A model generated the notes under the pieces. That model ran no database searches. It was not told where the DNA came from and was given only the letters and a program-made list of their open reading frames with translations. Positions 5,820-9,287 of a stretch of 9,287 nt of DNA are shown here, piece by piece. Position 1 is the first letter of the stretch; every line of letters begins with the position of its first letter. The stretch comes from Clostridiales bacterium (GTDB taxonomy: Bacteria > Bacillota > Clostridia > Saccharofermentanales > Saccharofermentanaceae), in assembly GCA_016930475.1 (NCBI GenBank), contig JAFGGR010000036.1, positions 1 to 9,287 on the forward strand, given 5' to 3'. The position numbers and the translations under genes are program-made.

Positions 5820-5885
5820 TATTCGATTCGATATGTATAAAAACCGATCCGAGTTACCGAAACTTCCGTTATTCCGGCATTCGAT

Positions 5886-6824
5886 CTAGGCTTGTGATGC
5901 GTTTATTCGGATATCATCGATCTCGGTCCGGTCAAAATGATAACTGGAACCGCAGAAATGGCATTCCAGATCTACGCCGTCCGGATCCGATGCCAACTCG
6001 AGCAAATCCTTACTTCCGAGTGCCGTCAACGAACGTTCCATCCGATCGCGACTGCATGAACATGCGTATTGAACCGGACGCGCAGACAGGAAACGGATAT
6101 CCGGATCTCCCAGAAACATATCCAGCAGTTTTTCGGGATTCATGCCCTCGGACAAGAGAAACGTCACCCCCGGAAAGCCGCCCGTCGCTCGCCGTTCCAA
6201 ATACTCTGCGATTTCATCTCCGGCATCCGGCATCAATTGAACCAGAAATCCTCCGGCGTGCCGTACTCCCTCGGAGTCCACCAAGACACCCAAGGACACC
6301 ACCGAACGCGTTTGTTCCGAAACTCCAAGAAAATATGCGAAGTCTTCCCCGATTTCTCCGGAAATCAGTTCCGTCGAACCGACATAAGGCTCTTTGAGCC
6401 CCAAATCGCGAACCACGGTCAATATCCCTTTTCCGACTACCGCCGCGATATCAAGTTTACCCGGTTCACGACGGAAGGTCTCAACGATCGGTTCGAGGCA
6501 GTACGCCTTGACGTTTCCTCCGGAATCGCAAACCGCCGTCATTCCACGAATCGGTCCGTCGCTCCGGATATTGGCCGTGATCGTATCGTTCTCCCCTTTC
6601 AGATTGGCCGCAAGAAGAAGGGTCCCGGTCATAAACCGTCCCATTGCCACCGTCGCGGACGGCGAAGTCCCGTGAATTCGCATCGCTTTATCGCACAACT
6701 GCGTAGTGCGAACGGCCAACGCCCGGACTTTGCCGTCCATTGCGGTCGCCGTGACCAGATAATCCGCCGTCAAATCGTCCGGAGCTCCCGGCGCGTGGTA
6801 GAAGTTATTCTTCGTCGTACTCAT
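5886..6824 (-). CDS. hslO: Hsp33 redox-regulated chaperone
   Basis: Hsp33 is a cytosolic holdase that is inactive when reduced and zinc-bound and becomes active on oxidative stress, when disulfides form and its linker unfolds. The 312-residue product shows the N-terminal Hsp33 domain (VRALAVRTTQL; the GRFMTGTLLLAANLKGE stretch near 62-78; GPIRGMTAVCDSGGNVKAY) and the C-terminal zinc switch. The latter has Cys255 and Cys257 (CSC) and Cys288 and Cys291 (CHFC), the canonical CXC-X30-CXXC arrangement. Length is normal (about 290-300). The ATG at 6824 was preferred over one at 6857 because the latter overlaps the methyltransferase gene and lacks a ribosome binding site; an AAAGG lies near the chosen start. 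Only 1 nt separates it from the preceding stop, implying coupled translation. Confidence 0.95.
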   Translation of the reverse strand: MSTTKNNFYHAPGAPDDLTADYLVTATAMDGKVRALAVRTTQLCDKAMRIHGTSPSATVAMGRFMTGTLLLAANLKGENDTITANIRSDGPIRGMTAVCDSGGNVKAYCLEPIVETFRREPGKLDIAAVVGKGILTVVRDLGLKEPYVGSTELISGEIGEDFAYFLGVSEQTRSVVSLGVLVDSEGVRHAGGFLVQLMPDAGDEIAEYLERRATGGFPGVTFLLSEGMNPEKLLDMFLGDPDIRFLSARPVQYACSCSRDRMERSLTALGSKDLLELASDPDGVDLECHFCGSSYHFDRTEIDDIRINASQA

Positions 6825-6825
6825 T

Positions 6826-7611
6826 TTACCTTTCTTCCGCAAGACGCCTCGCAACATAGAGGTGTCGAACGTCTTTCTTTCGAGGACTGTCGTCCCGGTA
6901 TCCGCCGAAGACTCCGATTAATTCAAGATCTGAAAGTTTCAGCACTTCCCGAACCTGTGCCGCGGAGTAGTATCGCTCCGAAACGGCAAAGTCTTCCCGT
7001 GTGTACATCTCGTTTCCGATTCTTGAAAATAATACCATATCCGATCGGCTGACAGCGGTTCGTTTATTAAATCGATTCTCCCAGAATAACGCGTAATCGT
7101 CCGTGATATCCTGGTATTGATGATTGCCGCGCACTTCGCTTAAGAAATGCAACGTCAAAAGATCGAAAATAAACAATCCTCCGGGATTTAAAAAATTTCG
7201 CATACTCGAAAACAATCGCCGAAACGCCCGGATATCGGTCAAATGATTGACCGTGTCCGTAAAGCTTAAGAAAACGTCAACCGTCCCGAACAAGTCCAAT
7301 CGCGAAATATCCTGACGGATAAACAGGGCTTCTCGTTCTTCCCGCAAAAAACGCTCGCGCGCGACCGAAAGCATCCCCTCCGAGAGGTCCACTCCGATCA
7401 TTTCATATCCTTTCCGTGAAAGCTCAAGCATGGTGGTGCCGGTCCCGCACCCCAAGTCACAAAGGATCAGTGACCCCCGGTCTCCGTCTCCGCTCGACGG
7501 ACCGTACCGGGAAATCAGCGAAGAGATCCGCGCCGATATCGACCGTGGATCCGATTCATCTTGAAATAAGTCATACATTTTGGAAAGAGCGTCATACGCG
7601 CCACTCGGCAT
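6826..7611 (-). CDS. Class I SAM-dependent methyltransferase, substrate unknown
   Basis: The 261-residue product has a class I (Rossmann-fold) methyltransferase core. Motif I is DLGCGTG at 52-58, the SAM-ribose-binding region is GVDLSEGML at 73-81 with acidic Asp75, the adenine-side motif is RQDIS near 99-103, and a strand with FTDTVNHL lies at 117-124. The N-terminus (YDALSKMYDLF) resembles the cap helix common in small-molecule and tRNA-type methyltransferases of this fold. The C-terminal half (about 165-261) holds beta-strand-like segments and ends in KKDVRHLYVARR. The substrate cannot be told from sequence. The ATG at 7611 has a GGAGG site 8 nt upstream that adjoins the stop of the M23 gene (14-nt gap). 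It is tightly coupled to hslO downstream, which suggests shared expression but does not prove a shared function. Confidence 0.85.
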   Translation of the reverse strand: MPSGAYDALSKMYDLFQDESDPRSISARISSLISRYGPSSGDGDRGSLILCDLGCGTGTTMLELSRKGYEMIGVDLSEGMLSVARERFLREEREALFIRQDISRLDLFGTVDVFLSFTDTVNHLTDIRAFRRLFSSMRNFLNPGGLFIFDLLTLHFLSEVRGNHQYQDITDDYALFWENRFNKRTAVSRSDMVLFSRIGNEMYTREDFAVSERYYSAAQVREVLKLSDLELIGVFGGYRDDSPRKKDVRHLYVARRLAEER

Positions 7612-7625
7612 CCGGGCATCCTCCG

Positions 7626-8891
7626 TCAGGTGATATAATCCGCCGGATTGACCTTACTGCCGTTGACCCGTACCTCGAAATGCAAATGAGCCCCTGTCGA
7701 ATCGCCGGTACTGCCGCATAGGGCGATGGTCTGTCCCGCGACCACCCAATCGCCTACGGATACTTCAATTGATTTACAATGCGCATACAGCGTCGATACT
7801 CCGCCGCCGTGATCGATCACAACATAATTGCCATATCCGGTGCCGCCGCTGTTCTGACCGGACCAGGGAGCAGAAACCAGAATGACCGTTCCGTCTGCCG
7901 CCGCAACGATCGGGTTACCCAACACTCCGCCGAGATCGACCCCATAATGGAACCGATTCACCTTCCAGATGGGGTGATAACGCCAACCGTAGGGGGAATA
8001 AATCGTGTAGTCTCCGGGATACGGCCAAGTCATCGTGCCGCTGTACGGGGAAGTGCCGCCGTTGTTGCCGGAGTACAGAGCGCTCTGAAGGCGGGCAATT
8101 TCCGCGTCGATCCTCTCGGACTCGGCTTCCAACTCATCTTGCTTTTTCTGCCAATCGTCCAGTTCCTTTTGCTTAATCCGCAGGGTCTCTTCGGTCTTTC
8201 CGATCATCGCTTCCAGTTCTTCGAGCTCCGCCTGCTTGGTATCGGCGACCGTCTGCATCTCCTCGGACTCCTGAAGTGCGTAATCGCTCTTCATCTGAGC
8301 ATCCTCCATGGCCGCCTGCATCTCTTCGATGATTTGATTGTCCGAATCGCCGATCAATTCAATTATTTGCATGTTGGTAAAAAATCCGGCAAGACTGTCA
8401 GATTCCAACAGGATTTCAAGTGTGGATTTATTCTGGAATTCAAACATGACGCTGATTCGCTCGGAAAACTCCGACTTCTTTACCTTCAGCGTTTCCTGTG
8501 TCTCGAGATAGATGTTAAGAGCGGCCTTCTTTGCCAAAAGCGCCGCCGCCAACTGCTCGGCGATCTCCAGATACTGAGCATGTTGTTCTTCACTCAATCC
8601 CTTCAGTTTCTCAAGTTCGGCACTGATTTCGCCAAGATCCCCGGAAAGCGCATCGATCTTACTGTTCGCCTGAGCCAATGCCTCTTCGGTCTCTTCCTTC
8701 TCTTCCTTAGCATCTTGAATGTCCGAACTTGAAGTATAGAAAACGGGCATCTCCGGGGCGGCGTAGGCTTTGTTTGATAAGATTGAAGGAATGCCGACGA
8801 GCAGAGCTAACACCAAAACAAAAGCGACCAGACGACCGGTTCCGAATCTTATGCTGATCAACCGCGACCGGTTCCGATAAATGCGACTCAT
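7626..8891 (-). CDS. Secreted coiled-coil M23 (LytM) metallopeptidase, EnvC/PcsB-like
   Basis: This is a predicted exported peptidoglycan endopeptidase or a regulator of one. Of 421 residues, 1-44 form a signal peptide: a basic start, a hydrophobic core LVAFVLVLALLVG at 21-33, and an AYA-A cleavage site after residue 44. Residues about 57-270 are Glu/Lys/Leu-rich coiled coil, interrupted near 145-180 by the RISVMFEFQNKSTLEILL region typical of PcsB/EnvC-like proteins. A Gly/Ser linker (about 274-285) precedes the M23 domain. The zinc ligands appear intact: His315 and Asp319 (HYGVD) and His404 (HLHFEV), with His371 (LYAHC) and His402 as catalytic-site residues. An active enzyme is therefore likely, unlike degenerate EnvC. 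A GAGGT site precedes the ATG, 12 nt after ftsX. The placement suggests control by FtsEX. Confidence 0.92.
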   Translation of the reverse strand: MSRIYRNRSRLISIRFGTGRLVAFVLVLALLVGIPSILSNKAYAAPEMPVFYTSSSDIQDAKEEKEETEEALAQANSKIDALSGDLGEISAELEKLKGLSEEQHAQYLEIAEQLAAALLAKKAALNIYLETQETLKVKKSEFSERISVMFEFQNKSTLEILLESDSLAGFFTNMQIIELIGDSDNQIIEEMQAAMEDAQMKSDYALQESEEMQTVADTKQAELEELEAMIGKTEETLRIKQKELDDWQKKQDELEAESERIDAEIARLQSALYSGNNGGTSPYSGTMTWPYPGDYTIYSPYGWRYHPIWKVNRFHYGVDLGGVLGNPIVAAADGTVILVSAPWSGQNSGGTGYGNYVVIDHGGGVSTLYAHCKSIEVSVGDWVVAGQTIALCGSTGDSTGAHLHFEVRVNGSKVNPADYIT

Positions 8892-8903
8892 GACTTTACC
8901 TCA

Positions 8904-9287
8904 TCAGACCTTGATATACTTACGTACTGCAATGCCGCTACCCACCGCTCCGATGACCACGCCCAGGACCAGGCAGATCAATGCGACCCATAAAGTCAGG
9001 TTGTTCACCGGGACCAAGGAATAAAAACTACTCCCGGATACACCCTTCATCATCATATCAAAAAGTTTCGAATACGCCAAATGTGCAAGTCCCCATGCGC
9101 AGAGCGCGCTCATCAATCCGACGACCGCCCCCTCGACGATATAGGGAAGCCGGATATAACCGGAGGTGGCCCCCACGAATTTCATGATGAAGATTTCCGT
9201 CGATCGGGCATACACCGAAATGCGAACCATGTTCGAAATGATAAAAAGAGAAATGACAAAAAGAACCGCGAACGCGACCAGCGTAGA
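8904..9287 (-). CDS. ftsX: Cell-division protein FtsX, C-terminal part (window edge)
   Basis: FtsX is the membrane subunit of the FtsEX complex, which uses ATP hydrolysis by FtsE to switch on peptidoglycan hydrolases. Only the last 127 residues are in the window; the frame is open to the edge, so translation continues upstream of the internal Met at 9230. A hydrophobic segment (AFAVLFVISLFIIS) leads into the conserved FtsX/MacB stretch RISVYARSTEIFIMKFVGAT. Two further membrane segments follow, around VEGAVVGLMSALCAWGLAHL and LTLWVALICLVLGVVIGAVG, and a short basic tail ends the protein. This is the expected C-terminal three-helix half of the family. The adjacent secreted hydrolase gene is the probable partner. 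ftsE would be expected just outside the window. Confidence 0.9.
   Translation of the reverse strand, partial: STLVAFAVLFVISLFIISNMVRISVYARSTEIFIMKFVGATSGYIRLPYIVEGAVVGLMSALCAWGLAHLAYSKLFDMMMKGVSGSSFYSLVPVNNLTLWVALICLVLGVVIGAVGSGIAVRKYIKV

Larger units (their letters stand above)
5668..5885. other. Non-coding gap between hslO and the S10 leader
   Basis: This 218-nt stretch holds the two promoter candidates and no credible gene. A 6-bp stem with one G-U pair (5857-5877) lies just after the hslO stop, but the nearest T run on the coding strand (5839-5843) is 13 nt further on, so it is not a convincing terminator. AT-rich patches around 5709-5720 and 5814-5843 fit a promoter region. Confidence 0.6.

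Noticed and set aside
5015..5840. Plus-strand open frames of 233 and 154 codons across rpsJ and the upstream gap
   Set aside because: They run antisense to rpsJ and across the promoter and leader. Composition is not protein-like, and no start signal is evident.
5857..5877. Hairpin after hslO as an intrinsic terminator
   Set aside because: The stem is short with a G-U pair, and the T run is 13 nt away, so it does not fit the standard form.
6069..7052. Plus-strand open frame of 327 codons opposite hslO and the methyltransferase
   Set aside because: The product is Arg/His-rich low-quality sequence typical of a shadow frame. The minus-strand genes have conserved motifs throughout.
7779..8732. 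Long plus-strand open frame of 317 codons opposite the M23 gene
   Set aside because: It mirrors the codon pattern of the coiled coil on the other strand, resembles no known family, and lies antisense to a gene with clear domains and a ribosome binding site.
1..9287. CRISPR arrays, insertion sequences, tRNA or rRNA genes, and prophage or defence genes
   Set aside because: No regularly spaced repeats, terminal inverted repeats, transposase frames or tRNA-like cloverleaves were seen; the window is filled by core genes.

Overview
The window reads almost entirely on the minus strand and looks like a chromosomal core region of a bacterium from the Bacillota, probably Clostridia-like. The grounds are the S10/spc ribosomal gene order, strong AGGAGG-type ribosome binding sites before nearly every gene, an FtsX gene next to a secreted coiled-coil peptidoglycan hydrolase, and sequence character of the ribosomal proteins. 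Base composition is moderate and even. Genus and species cannot be named from the sequence alone.

In the direction of transcription (from 9287 down to 1) there are two blocks. The first (9287-5886) holds the C-terminal part of FtsX (cell-division ABC-transporter-like membrane protein), a secreted coiled-coil M23 metallopeptidase resembling EnvC/PcsB, a class I SAM-dependent methyltransferase of unknown substrate, and hslO (Hsp33, redox-switched chaperone). Gaps between these genes are 12, 14 and 1 nt, so they are probably co-transcribed. FtsX and the hydrolase form a plausible functional pair: FtsEX-type complexes control coiled-coil hydrolases at the septum.

A 481-nt non-coding stretch (5405-5885) follows. 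It holds a good promoter candidate and a roughly 260-nt leader. The leader contains several hairpins, including an attenuator-like structure followed by a short U run. This looks like the regulatory leader of the S10 operon.

The second block (5404-1) is the S10 operon running on into the spc operon: rpsJ (S10), rplC (L3), rplD (L4), rplW (L23), rplB (L2), rpsS (S19), rplV (L22), rpsC (S3), rplP (L16), rpmC (L29), rpsQ (S17) and the start of rplN (L14). All are intact except rplN, which leaves the window. Spacing is tight, with overlaps of 4 nt (rplD/rplW), 1 nt (rpsC/rplP) and 11 nt (rplP/rpmC). The only longer internal gap is rpsJ-rplC, at 95 nt with two hairpins.

No new defence, mobile or biosynthetic system is visible. 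The points worth a second look are the S10 leader, the terminal extensions on L22 and L23 (both at the peptide exit tunnel rim), the rpsJ-rplC hairpins, and the ftsX-M23 pairing. The usual str-operon genes (fusA, tuf) are not upstream of rpsJ here.
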